Shown here piece after piece: positions 1-7,027 of a stretch of DNA of 64,000 bases. The number at the start of each line of letters is the position of its first letter. Within the stretch, counting starts at the first letter, position 1. Below the pieces are notes generated by a model. The model saw nothing but the letters and a program-made list of their open reading frames with translations. It had not been told where the DNA came from and did no database searches. Source of the stretch: Rothia nasimurium (GTDB lineage Bacteria; Actinomycetota; Actinomycetes; Actinomycetales; Micrococcaceae); the NCBI RefSeq assembly GCF_928392795.1, contig NZ_CAKMTJ010000001.1, positions 496,001 to 560,000 on the forward strand. The letters run 5' to 3'. A program made the translations under genes and the position numbers.

Positions 1-151
1 TGAAACCGCCGAATTCATCCCCTCGACGAACCGGCGTGCCGCGCACATCACCCGGGCCATTGACCACGAAAGTCTCAATCCACCACCAGGCAAGAAAGCC
101 CAGCGAGCGCCGAGGACTGGACCCAGCAGGCTTGATGAGAGTACGAGCCAC
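1..151 (-). CDS. phage terminase large subunit, N-terminal part only
   Basis: The minus strand opens with a GTG at 149-151 and stays open to the window edge, giving 50 codons that begin VARTLIKPAGSS. The segment contains WWWIETFVVNGPGDV followed by a basic patch and DEFGGF, which matches the usual N-terminus of actinophage large terminases just before the ATPase domain. An AGGAG box inside the end of the small terminase gene lies about 7 bases upstream. The gene follows terS with a 3-base gap, the standard order. The ATPase and nuclease domains are outside the window, so the family call rests on the N-terminal motif and on synteny. Confidence 0.6.
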   Translation of the reverse strand, partial: MARTLIKPAGSSPRRSLGFLAWWWIETFVVNGPGDVRGTPVRRGDEFGGF

Positions 152-154
152 GCC

Positions 155-619
155 TTACTCCTCTTCTTCCAGAAAGGCCTTCCTGCGGCTACGAGCAGCC
201 GATAAGCTCGGGATATCCTCAGCTCGGACGTCCCCAACCTCAGGGATAGTGACAATCTCAGCGCGCAGGCGGTTACGGTCATCAGGGGTAGCCCCGAACT
301 TGGCCACGCGCAGGCGCACTTCAGAAGCGAAATCCCAGCGTCCGTTCTTCCACATGTTGTGATGAATCAGCGCAGTATCAAGCAGATAATCCCAATCAGG
401 GTCAGAAAGCATACGCGAAGCCTGAGGCGAGCGCCTCCAATTTTCCCACCAGCGCCGGGTCATCGGATGCCACTCGGTGGGCTCCCCCTTGGTATTCAGT
501 AAGACATCTTCAGGAAGCTCAGGCCCTCGCACCTCGCCATCCTGCTGCAGCTGAGTAAACTCCGGCCTCTTATTACGCCGAATCGCATCCTTTTTAGGAG
601 CCGGACCAACACCAGCCAT
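155..619 (-). CDS. phage terminase small subunit
   Basis: This 154-residue protein starts MAGVGPAPKKDAIRRNKRPEF, the characteristic opening of actinophage small terminases (GPAP followed by a basic RRNKRP stretch). It continues with a GPELPEDVL segment and a WHPMTRRWWENWRRSPQA segment found in the same family. The protein recognises packaging sites and recruits the large terminase, whose start lies directly downstream. The C-terminus is highly charged and ends in four glutamates. The call rests on these motifs plus the adjacency of the large terminase and an upstream HNH endonuclease, a common trio at the start of the packaging module. Confidence 0.8.
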   Translation of the reverse strand: MAGVGPAPKKDAIRRNKRPEFTQLQQDGEVRGPELPEDVLLNTKGEPTEWHPMTRRWWENWRRSPQASRMLSDPDWDYLLDTALIHHNMWKNGRWDFASEVRLRVAKFGATPDDRNRLRAEIVTIPEVGDVRAEDIPSLSAARSRRKAFLEEEE

Positions 620-744
620 AGAGAAAACACCCCCTCACCAAACCACGAAAACACTATCTCACTAGCAAAAACTCAATTCCCCCAGACCCGTACACAGCGC
701 GAGACCCAGAACGGAGCGGGGAGGGGCCCGCGCAGGGGCGGGGG

Positions 745-763
745 GACCCCCCAAGGGGGGGTC
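745..763 (-). terminator. G/C-rich hairpin over the HNH stop codon
   Basis: GACCCCCC at 745-752 and GGGGGGTC at 756-763 form an 8-bp G/C stem with a tiny loop that overlaps the HNH stop codon. There is no T run, so this may be a pause or mRNA-end structure and not a true terminator. The remaining space up to terS (to 619) shows no gene. Confidence 0.3.
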
Positions 764-1061
764 AGCCAGAAATCAACCCCGGATGAACCGGCGAAGATTT
801 CTTCTGACGCACCCGCCGGCCACCTTGCGAGCCGGTCTTCTGATTGTGATGCCACGAGCAAAGACTCTGCAGCATATGAATACGATGATCATCAGGCTCA
901 CCGATATGATCCACATCGGTAGCCTTCTCAATGCAGCGCTGCCCGGTGTCCTCGCGGATATGCACGCAGCGGTAACCGTCGCGCTTGAGAACTATCGCTC
1001 GGCGCCGCCACCAATCAGGCGGCAACGGTGTAGTACGCGAGCTCTTAGCCTTCCAAGCCAC
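762..1061 (-). CDS. HNH endonuclease, packaging-linked
   Basis: A protein of about 99 residues with the phage HNH layout: an N-terminal LPPDWWRRRAIVLKRDGYRC segment, a second cysteine in GQRC, the catalytic VDHIGEPDDH centre, then SLCSWHHNQKTG, giving the metal-binding Cys and His and the final N/H pair. Small HNH proteins beside the terminase genes are needed for cos-type packaging in several phages. The frame is open to 1070 through consecutive GTG codons; I prefer the GTG at 1061, which gives VAWKAK, the typical family start. The gene lies just upstream of terS on the same strand. Confidence 0.75.
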   Translation of the reverse strand: MAWKAKSSRTTPLPPDWWRRRAIVLKRDGYRCVHIREDTGQRCIEKATDVDHIGEPDDHRIHMLQSLCSWHHNQKTGSQGGRRVRQKKSSPVHPGLISG

Positions 1062-1166
1062 GACCACCACCGCCCATCAAACAAAAGGTAGGCACGCCCC
1101 CGCATGCTTTGAATCCGTAGAAACCATTCAAGAATATGTGTGAATCAAACTAGGGGACGCACCAGC

Positions 1167-1238
1167 TGGGCATGCAGGACTCGAACCTGCAACTCCGGGA
1201 CCAAAACCCGGCGAGTTTCCAATTACTCACAACGCCCA
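1167..1238 (-). tRNA. tRNA-Gln (anticodon TTG), prophage-borne
   Basis: The minus strand folds into a 72-nt cloverleaf. The acceptor pairs TGGGCGT with ATGCCCA (one G-T pair). The anticodon stem is CCGGG/CCCGG around loop TTTTGGT, and the T arm is GCAGG-TTCGAGT-CCTGC. The D stem is short (GAG/CTC). The loop places TTG at 34-36, reading CAA. It sits alone in a noncoding stretch of about 420 bp between the HNH gene and the next early gene, so it is phage cargo and not part of a host tRNA cluster. CCA is not encoded. Confidence 0.85.
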
Positions 1239-1404
1239 TCAAGCCGCCGGCGCCGCCACCTGATTACAGGCAACGACGCCGGAAGCCTCGCTCGTTCCAA
1301 CCAAGGCAACGAAAGGGAAATCCGCAAGCCCAACCTCAAACATCCACAAGACCACAAAGAGTCCTACAAACTATGAGTCCATTGGACACTGTGTTAAACG
1401 ACGA

Positions 1405-1430
1405 AAGCCCCACGCACAAGCGAGGGGCTT
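1405..1430. terminator. hairpin downstream of tRNA-Gln region
   Basis: AAGCCCC at 1405-1411 pairs with GGGGCTT at 1424-1430 around a 12-base loop. It lies in the noncoding gap 1071-1492, between the tRNA and the gene ending at 1493. It probably terminates the leftward transcript of the 1493-2212 gene. Nothing else recognisable is present in that gap. Confidence 0.5.
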
Positions 1431-1492
1431 CCATCATTTACGTGAAGCGCATTTAGATACACTTCACCACAGCAAGACCAGGATAACACCAA

Positions 1493-2212
1493 TCACTCAG
1501 GCCGCGCAAGCGTCCTCCAATCCAGCCCCTGACCCAACGCCTGGCCCAACTCCCAGAGCTGACCACGAGGCCACACCGCAAAGCAGCACGAGCACATTAC
1601 CGCATCCACCCGGTCACCCTCCCACAATGCCATCAAAGCCGGGGCACTCACCGCGTCACCGTCCTCATCATACGAAAACCACTCAGCCTGCCCGCAACCC
1701 TCAGCCGGGCACACACCAGGCACCGGCGTCCGACGCTCCGGCGCAAGATACGCCTGAATCTGAGCAACCCACCCACGCCAAACCACAGCCCGCGACGCTA
1801 AAACGCCAGGATCAACAGACCCCACCACGTCCAGCAAAGCCAAAGCGTCCTCGAACAAATCCTCAGAGCTCAGCTCATCACGCGCACCCAGCTCCACCGC
1901 ATCAACATGCAAACCCCGGCCAACACCCTCCAGCAACTCCATAGCCACCAAATCCACCGGCAAACCAGACCGCCGAGCACCAGACGACCCGCGCTCGCTT
2001 CCTTTGCTCTCGGCTGCCATCTTGAGCTGGAGCAACAGGGGAAGTTCAACGGGCGGGGTTCGCTTGCCGATTTCGTCGGGCGCGACGAGATCAACGCGGA
2101 CGCGCTCCTGAGCGAGCAGTGCGAGGGAGTCACGGGCGATTGACTTCACCTCCCATTCCGCAATGCAGCCATAGCACCCGCAAGTGGGGTCATCAATCTT
2201 GTGTTCAGGCAC
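1493..2212 (-). CDS. conserved-looking phage protein with cysteine clusters, function unknown
   Basis: About 239 residues. The N-terminus carries DDPTCGCYGCIAEWE (three cysteines) and the C-terminal third carries VCPAEGCGQAEWF and AVMCSCCFAVWPRGQ, so two or three cysteine clusters could bind zinc. The middle is leucine- and acid-rich and predicted helical. I do not recognise a named family. The second GTG (2212) is the likelier start because it has AAAGG at about 8 bases, whereas the first GTG (2221) abuts it. The gene overlaps the stop of the VRR-NUC gene by 8 bases, so the two are probably translationally coupled. Confidence 0.6.
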   Translation of the reverse strand: MPEHKIDDPTCGCYGCIAEWEVKSIARDSLALLAQERVRVDLVAPDEIGKRTPPVELPLLLQLKMAAESKGSERGSSGARRSGLPVDLVAMELLEGVGRGLHVDAVELGARDELSSEDLFEDALALLDVVGSVDPGVLASRAVVWRGWVAQIQAYLAPERRTPVPGVCPAEGCGQAEWFSYDEDGDAVSAPALMALWEGDRVDAVMCSCCFAVWPRGQLWELGQALGQGLDWRTLARPE

Positions 2213-2636
2213 GGTTCCCACCTTTCAGTTGGTCCATAATTTTTCCGCTGGCCCAGTCTTTCGGGTACCAGAAGTCGAAGTCAGCCCCGGCCTGCAGCAG
2301 GCCTTCACCCCAGAGCTTTTGGTCAGGGGAGATGCGCCCCTTAGCGGATTTGAGTTCGCGGAAGAGCACGCGCTTGGCGTTGGGGTTCACCAGGACCAGG
2401 TCGGGGAAGCCAGGCTGGGAACGGCGTGAGTCGTGGGTGTGGTAGATCAGCGAGTAGCCCAGGGATTCGGCTAGGTTGATGACGCGCTGTTGGAAGTCTT
2501 TTTCAGACCAGGCGTTTATTTCCCGGGCTCGAAGCTCTGTGGCGGTCATGGCAAAGGACGGTGGCACGGTGCCTTTGGGCAAGGGCTTCGGGGGTTTATT
2601 CACCCTTCCCATATCCCATACCTGCTTACTTTTCAT
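2205..2636 (-). CDS. VRR-NUC domain nuclease
   Basis: About 143 residues from the ATG at 2636 (MKSKQVW). The C-terminal part has the PD-(D/E)XK layout of VRR-NUC proteins: SEKDFQQRVINLAESLGY (with the leading Glu), SQPGFPDLVLVNP (catalytic Asp) and VLFRELKSAKGRIS (the ExK motif), then QKLWGEGLLQAGADFDFW. Such proteins are common in phage replication modules as structure-specific nucleases. The frame is open further upstream, but that part overlaps the lysine-rich tail of the preceding gene. The ATG at 2636 overlaps that gene's stop by 11 bases and has a purine-rich upstream region. Confidence 0.8.
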   Translation of the reverse strand: MKSKQVWDMGRVNKPPKPLPKGTVPPSFAMTATELRAREINAWSEKDFQQRVINLAESLGYSLIYHTHDSRRSQPGFPDLVLVNPNAKRVLFRELKSAKGRISPDQKLWGEGLLQAGADFDFWYPKDWASGKIMDQLKGGNRA

Positions 2637-3903
2637 TGGTCTTCTTCTTTCTTCTTCCTCGCCTTTTCCTCTTGGGTTTAGCGGTTTCTTCAGTTTTTGA
2701 GGTTTTTTCAGCTTGTACTTGGGTAAGGTTGCTTGCCCGTCCCGACCCGTCCCGTCCCGGAACGTCCAGACTCTCCCCACTTCGTTTCTGTCGTTTTCTG
2801 TAGAAGTCTGGCTGAACTCTGCCAGAAGAACGGCTGATACGCCCTGTGGCGCGATTTTGCGGGGCAGGCGGACGCTCGTGGGCGTCTTGACGGGGCGAGT
2901 CGGCCGGGGAGCTCTGAGAGGAAGCTAGCGCCTCTTCCTGCTCTCCAGCGGAGAGCATGATGTCCCATTCGCTCATCATCTGCTCAACGGGGTCAGCCAC
3001 GGGAGCCGTAGGCGCGGGAGCGGTCACCGGAGCCAGAGTTTCAGGCTCAACGGTTCGCTCGACCGCGCTCGGCTCAACCGGGGACCAGCCGGAGCTGGAA
3101 GAAGGAGCCGTAGCGTCCTCGGACTCAACCAGCGGAGCCGCGGTTTCGGGCTCAACGCTAGGAGTCGACGAGGTGGCCGGTTCAACTTCTTCATCAAAGA
3201 TGGGCGGGGTTGTGGGGTTCACGTGGAAGCCCCACTTTTTTAGCTGCTCGACGGTGGATTCACTGTAGTAAGGGTTCACCGGAGCAGGGCGCAGGCGTTT
3301 ATCCCAGTGTTTGCCGTTACCTCTTGCTTGGTTACAGCCGCGGCATGAGACCAGCAACTTGCTGGGGTCTCCATTAGCTACGACCATGCTGGTGACATGG
3401 TCATAGGTGCCTGCGCGCCCGTTGTTGCGAGCATCGAAGTTTACGACGATTCCGCACCATCGGCATTGATCGCCGTCGCGGACTCGAACTTTTCCTAAGA
3501 GAACTGTGTCGTCAAGGTCTCGGTCACGGCCTCTATTCCATGCAGCCTCCTTTTCCTTGATGAGATGTACGAAATCATTGGGGTCTTCAATGAGCTTGTA
3601 GGCGACCTGGCCGTCTTCGTTCTTGTAGACGCCGGTGAAGAAACCGGCCTTCAGTGCCGCGTCGGCCAGCCGTTCCCAGTTCTGAGTAAAAACGTTCTCT
3701 GAGTCAGGTTCGAGCCCGCCTTCGCGTTTTACCACGCCTTCTTCGATGTAGTAGTCGGTGTAGTGCTGCGCGCTGTGGTTGGCGCAGTGGAAGAGAAAGC
3801 CGGTGAGCTCACGGCGCAGGGCAGGAGTCCAGTAGGGCAGGTTGTAGAGCCTCGCAAAAGAGGGGTGGTCTGACGTTGTGTCAGACCATTTCATCCAAGC
3901 CAC
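2626..3903 (-). CDS. phage replication-type protein with internal HNH domain
   Basis: 425 residues from a GTG (MAWMKWSDTT). The first 130 residues (HPSFARLYNLPYWTPALRRE, ENWERLADAALKAGFF) resemble the N-terminal region of phage replisome-organiser or replication-initiation proteins. An HNH-like zinc region follows: DGDQCRWCGIVVNF, then GTYDHVTS and LLVSCRGCNQARGNG, with two CxxC pairs and a candidate catalytic DH. After residue 220 comes a long Pro/Ser/Glu-rich linker, and the last 30 residues are strongly basic (KPKRKRRGRRKKK), a likely DNA-binding tail. The neighbours (clamp-like protein, VRR-NUC) support a role in DNA replication or processing. A smaller relative of the HNH part lies at 12861-13079. 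Confidence 0.6.
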   Translation of the reverse strand: MAWMKWSDTTSDHPSFARLYNLPYWTPALRRELTGFLFHCANHSAQHYTDYYIEEGVVKREGGLEPDSENVFTQNWERLADAALKAGFFTGVYKNEDGQVAYKLIEDPNDFVHLIKEKEAAWNRGRDRDLDDTVLLGKVRVRDGDQCRWCGIVVNFDARNNGRAGTYDHVTSMVVANGDPSKLLVSCRGCNQARGNGKHWDKRLRPAPVNPYYSESTVEQLKKWGFHVNPTTPPIFDEEVEPATSSTPSVEPETAAPLVESEDATAPSSSSGWSPVEPSAVERTVEPETLAPVTAPAPTAPVADPVEQMMSEWDIMLSAGEQEEALASSQSSPADSPRQDAHERPPAPQNRATGRISRSSGRVQPDFYRKRQKRSGESLDVPGRDGSGRASNLTQVQAEKTSKTEETAKPKRKRRGRRKKKTNEK

Positions 3904-3989
3904 TTACTTACCCCCGCGAGCGCGGTGGTTGGTTTTGTGGTTGTGCATGGTTGGGCTCCTTTGGTTGGCTGGTTGGTGGGGTTTGGTTG

Positions 3990-4745
3990 TTAGGCTGCGT
4001 AGACGGTGTGGTCTGGCGCTAGGGGTATTTCGTGGGCGATGAATTGTGCCCATTCTTTGGTGTGTGGTGGGGGCGTGTAGCCATCTGGCTTCCAGGGAAG
4101 TGGTGCACAGCCTACGAAGTTCTTGGCGCGAGCGACAACTTCTTCGTTTGTGTATGCGGCGATCATAATTCCGTAGATGTTTGCGGCTTTGGCGAAGTAT
4201 TTGAGGGTTTGCGGTTCGAAGAAGTGTGGAGGTGTTCCACCTGCTTTGTTTAGGATTCCTTCGGCTTGGGCCCACATCTCTGCTGCTGAGTGGGAGCGGG
4301 CGTCGACTCCGGCGAATTGGGCTGAGCGTGAGCCAAAGAGCTGGCCGACTTCGTCTAGGCGGATTCGGGTGTCTCGTTTGTATTCCGTGACAAGTTTGTC
4401 GCCTTGTAGCTTCTTGGATTCGTAGTTGTAGTGCTCGATGGTGAGGCTGACTGAATCGTCTACGCGTGCTTTGGGGAATGCGCCGGTGATTACGCCGATG
4501 TCGGAGTAGTGGATGGCGAAATCGGTGACTTCTCCATCGAAGTTCTCTAGGGCTACCGTGGCGATGGCCCAGTAGCTTGAGTTTTGGTAAGCCGTTAGGA
4601 GCAGTCGGCCTGTGGACGCGATAGTGCAGAGGACGAATTCGCCGCGTTCTACTCTGTCCTTGTCTTTGCCGTTTTTGGAGAGGAAGGGGGCGAGCGCGGT
4701 GAGTGCGTCTTGGAAGTCTCTGGTGTTGACGGTGAGGGTTGTCAT
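3990..4745 (-). CDS. putative DNA polymerase sliding-clamp-like protein
   Basis: 251 residues. The N-terminal 90 residues follow the order of a DnaN first domain: a short strand and helix (LTVNTRDFQDALTALAPFL), a variable loop, then GRLLLTAYQNSSYWAIATV, in the place where DnaN has its 'L-L-T-x-x-D-x-E' strand. FAIHYSDIGVITGAFP then sits where the V-x-A-R-x-L-x-D-I-V segment is found. A repeat-like second half has FFEPQTLKYFAKAANIYG. It is shorter than bacterial DnaN (about 370), consistent with a two-domain clamp. This call is pattern-based and needs a structure prediction. Its start overlaps the stop of the upstream membrane protein (ATGA). Confidence 0.4.
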   Translation of the reverse strand: MTTLTVNTRDFQDALTALAPFLSKNGKDKDRVERGEFVLCTIASTGRLLLTAYQNSSYWAIATVALENFDGEVTDFAIHYSDIGVITGAFPKARVDDSVSLTIEHYNYESKKLQGDKLVTEYKRDTRIRLDEVGQLFGSRSAQFAGVDARSHSAAEMWAQAEGILNKAGGTPPHFFEPQTLKYFAKAANIYGIMIAAYTNEEVVARAKNFVGCAPLPWKPDGYTPPPHTKEWAQFIAHEIPLAPDHTVYAA

Positions 4746-5092
4746 GCGCTGTCCTTTCTTGTTTGGTCCTTGTAGGGGTTGAGGCTGGTGGCTGTTTCAG
4801 TGAAGGCGGCGGGTTCTTTTCCGCTTTCGTGGTAGTAGGCCGCTCCTTTGGTGAAGCCTTCTTCCCAGGCTTGGGATTTGGCGGCGGTGAGGTGATTCAC
4901 GGAGATCTGGTTGACTGCCTGACGGAAGGCTCGGAAGGCACGGGAGGCTTCGGCGCGGGAGGCTTCGGCGCGGGAGGCTTCGGCGCGGGCCTTGCGTTCC
5001 TGCCACCAGCGCAGGCCACAGATCATGCCGAATCCTGCCCAGCCACCTAGCACGATAGTGTTGAGTATCTCTATTGCTGTGTTGATGCTCAT
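4742..5092 (-). CDS. small membrane protein with RAEAS repeats
   Basis: 116 residues. Residues 10-28 (NTIVLGGWAGFGMICGL) form one likely membrane segment. A charged alpha-helical stretch follows, with three RAEAS repeats at about residues 36-50, then FRAFRQAVNQISVNHLTAAK and an acidic/polar tail. The repeats come from a perfect 15-bp tandem repeat in the DNA, so copy number could vary. The function is unknown; position in the early operon suggests a membrane-tethered coiled coil. The stop overlaps the start of the clamp-like gene in an ATGA, indicating coupled translation. Confidence 0.6.
   Translation of the reverse strand: MSINTAIEILNTIVLGGWAGFGMICGLRWWQERKARAEASRAEASRAEASRAFRAFRQAVNQISVNHLTAAKSQAWEEGFTKGAAYYHESGKEPAAFTETATSLNPYKDQTRKDSA
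4941..4985. repeat. 15-bp tandem repeat, three copies
   Basis: The unit CGGGAGGCTTCGGCG occurs three times head to tail without mismatch. It lies within the 116-residue membrane protein gene and encodes the RAEAS units. Because the unit is a multiple of 3, slippage would change repeat number without breaking the frame. Confidence 0.9.
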
Positions 5093-5158
5093 TCGGTTGT
5101 TCCTCAGATGGTGTAAGTGCCGGTTATGGCTTGCGGGGTGTATTCTTCGCGTGCTGGC

Positions 5159-5830
5159 TCATGCGTTCTCCTTGGGGGCCTGGAAGATGCCTACACCGTA
5201 GACTTCGAGCACCTCAATGTCAGCGGGGTGGTACGAAGCGATGACGTGTGTGAAATGCTCGTTGAAGCAAGCGACGTGGGCTATGTCGAGTACTTCTACG
5301 ACCTGAGCCCAGGCGTAGGTGTGGGTAAGCGCACCCTTTTGGTAGCGGGCGCGGAAGCAGGTGCCCAGGGCCAGCTCGTCGGCTGTTTGCTTGCGCAGGG
5401 GGATGTCGCCCTTGATCCAGAGGGTCCAGCCAGACGAGCCCTGCCAGGCGCACTCAAAAACGGTGTCCCAGTGGCTAATCATGCTGTCGGCATCACCCCA
5501 CCCCGTCCAGGAATAGGGCGGCTCAGGCTGGTCACGCACTAGCTTGTGTGTCAGCGTCCCCAGCTCGGGGTGTACGCACTTCGCTTCTAGCCCGTCGAGG
5601 GCGTCCCAGTCGATACGCTCCCCATCGGCGATAGCGGCGGTGAGGTTAGACCAGCCCACCAGGGGGTTCGACGCTTCCAGACGCTCCTTGTCACTCCCGT
5701 CCCTGAAACCCAGGTCGTAGGCACGCTCGAAGTCGCTGTTGCAAGTGGTCCACTGTGTCAGACGGCCAAAAGCGTCAGTCTTGAAACCGAACTTCGGATA
5801 AATCTCTTCGGGATACTTCTTCTTGGTCAA
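5159..5830 (-). CDS. hypothetical phage protein
   Basis: 223 residues, no recognised family. The N-terminus (MTKKKYPEEIYPKFGF) is basic. The body is rich in tryptophan and aromatic residues (SWTGWGDADSMISHW, GWTLWIKGDIPLRK), which suggests a compact soluble fold. The last 60 residues include AWAQVVEVLDIAHVACF and HVIASYHPADIEVLEV, resembling a small beta-rich domain. It belongs to the leftward early operon. A 12-codon frame starting in an ATGA overlap with its stop (down to about 5113) is too short to call. Confidence 0.6.
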   Translation of the reverse strand: MTKKKYPEEIYPKFGFKTDAFGRLTQWTTCNSDFERAYDLGFRDGSDKERLEASNPLVGWSNLTAAIADGERIDWDALDGLEAKCVHPELGTLTHKLVRDQPEPPYSWTGWGDADSMISHWDTVFECAWQGSSGWTLWIKGDIPLRKQTADELALGTCFRARYQKGALTHTYAWAQVVEVLDIAHVACFNEHFTHVIASYHPADIEVLEVYGVGIFQAPKENA

Positions 5831-5878
5831 TTTGTAAGTTCCTTTACCAGGTCAGATGGTTGATTTAGCGGCTATGTT

Positions 5879-6076
5879 TTATCGGGTTTTGGCGCCCATT
5901 ACCGCAAGGAAAGCGAGAACTCCTGCGATTGCGCCGGTGATAGCGAAGGGAGCAAAAACAGCCCCCCTCGTTTGCCAGGCGAAGAGCCAAGCCCCAAGGG
6001 CCTCAATGGTTACCCCCGTGAGGGCGATAACAACGAAGGTGATGATGTAGGCGAGGATTGCGAGAAGGATTTTCAT
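5879..6076 (-). CDS. small two-helix membrane protein
   Basis: 65 residues from the ATG at 6076 (MKILLAILAYIITFVVIAL), chosen because GGAGACC lies at the proper distance upstream; the frame is open 16 codons further. Two hydrophobic segments (about residues 3-25 and 38-60) separated by AWLFAWQTRGAVF predict a hairpin membrane protein. The function is unknown. Small early membrane proteins of phages are often anti-host or exclusion factors, but nothing in the sequence shows that here. Confidence 0.55.
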   Translation of the reverse strand: MKILLAILAYIITFVVIALTGVTIEALGAWLFAWQTRGAVFAPFAITGAIAGVLAFLAVMGAKTR

Positions 6077-6108
6077 TAGGGGTCTCCGATTTAGGGGGTT
6101 AGGTATGG

Positions 6109-6363
6109 CTACCAGCTGATACACACGTTGCTTTTTCCGATCTGGCCGGCTGGGAAAATATCTACCTTGTAGCCGAGCTCCCCGAGGCGCTTGATGATTG
6201 GGGTGTATGAATGGTCAAACCTGCCAATAGGGAAGGAGAAGCAGCGTTCTCCTGTAATCGCGGCGGCGTGAGCTTCGGAGGTGATTACCCCTAGCGCTGC
6301 TTCGATAGTGGCTGGGTCGTCCGAGATATCAGCTAGCTCTTTTGCGGTGTAGATTTTGGTCAT
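6109..6363 (-). CDS. hypothetical phage protein
   Basis: 84 residues starting MTKIYTAKELADISDD. It is soluble and mixed alpha/beta, with a central TIEAALGVITSEAHAAA helix and a C-terminal RLGELGYKVDIFPAGQIGK stretch that reads like the strand-loop of a small alpha/beta fold. No family recognised. Its start overlaps the stop of the upstream 155-residue gene by 4 bases, so it is part of a tightly packed leftward operon. Confidence 0.55.
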   Translation of the reverse strand: MTKIYTAKELADISDDPATIEAALGVITSEAHAAAITGERCFSFPIGRFDHSYTPIIKRLGELGYKVDIFPAGQIGKSNVCISW

Positions 6364-6827
6364 TCGTAAATTCCTGTCTCTGGGTCGTAGTAAGTCAAAT
6401 CGCCTTCTTGGACGCGCTGGGAGCCATCGGGCAGCACCCAGACGATGCGAGTGACGGTGGACGTGGAGCTAATCAGCAAGGCCTCAGTTTCCTCTCCGCT
6501 TGCGTACCAGATGTTCTCGGTGCCGCCGGCGGACCCGGTTGACCACCCATTGCGCTCCACCCGCGGCGTCCCGTCCGTTGTGATGTAGGCACCTATGACG
6601 GGTTCGCGGGAGTAATAATGGAACTTCATGGACGGGGCGCTGGCTTGGGCGGCCGCGCTACTTTGCGCTGTTTTGGCAGGGTCTGTGGCAGCCTCCGTGG
6701 TCTGCGAGGTGGCAGGCCAGGACGGCCCCAGCCGGTCAGCCCAAACATTCAGCACAGCAGCGGTAATAATCAGGGGTAGCATGGCCATGATGCCACCCCA
6801 CGGGGCGGGCTTCTTTGGGGCACTCAT
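6360..6827 (-). CDS. membrane-anchored hypothetical protein
   Basis: 155 residues. Residues 10-30 (WGGIMAMLPLIITAAVLNVWA) form an N-terminal membrane anchor or uncleaved signal. A low-complexity Ala/Thr/Ser linker follows (TSQTTEAATDPAKTAQSSAA). The C-terminal 85 residues are beta-rich (KFHYYSREPVIGAYITTDG, TVTRIVWVLPDGSQRV). The layout suggests an extracytoplasmic domain held at the membrane. No family recognised. It overlaps both neighbours by 4 bases (ATGA-type junctions). Confidence 0.55.
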   Translation of the reverse strand: MSAPKKPAPWGGIMAMLPLIITAAVLNVWADRLGPSWPATSQTTEAATDPAKTAQSSAAAQASAPSMKFHYYSREPVIGAYITTDGTPRVERNGWSTGSAGGTENIWYASGEETEALLISSTSTVTRIVWVLPDGSQRVQEGDLTYYDPETGIYE

Positions 6828-7015
6828 CGGGTACCACCGGCCAGCAGCTTGCCCTGAGCCTCAGCGGCCGCCGCCCACTGACGGCGCAAGCGCTTGATCT
6901 GCAGATTGCAGTCCTCACGCTCCTCAGAGGTCAGGGTGGGCTCAGACTCTTCGGTAACGGCCAGGCCCTCGGTAGCCTCGGCAATCTTCTTCCACACAAT
7001 GTCAGGTCGCTTCAT
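6824..7015 (-). CDS. small charged phage protein
   Basis: 63 residues starting MKRPDIVWKKIAEATEG, mostly helical and charged, with CNLQIKRLRRQWAAAAEAQG in the second half. AAGGAGATAGAAAG directly upstream gives a clear ribosome site. No family recognised. It sits between the antirepressor gene and the membrane-anchored protein gene in the same operon. Confidence 0.5.
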   Translation of the reverse strand: MKRPDIVWKKIAEATEGLAVTEESEPTLTSEEREDCNLQIKRLRRQWAAAAEAQGKLLAGGTR

Positions 7016-7027
7016 CTTTCTATCTCC

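Noticed and set aside
1140..1456. Rightward open frames over the tRNA-Gln region
   Set aside because: They run antisense across a clear tRNA and a hairpin and have no gene-like features.
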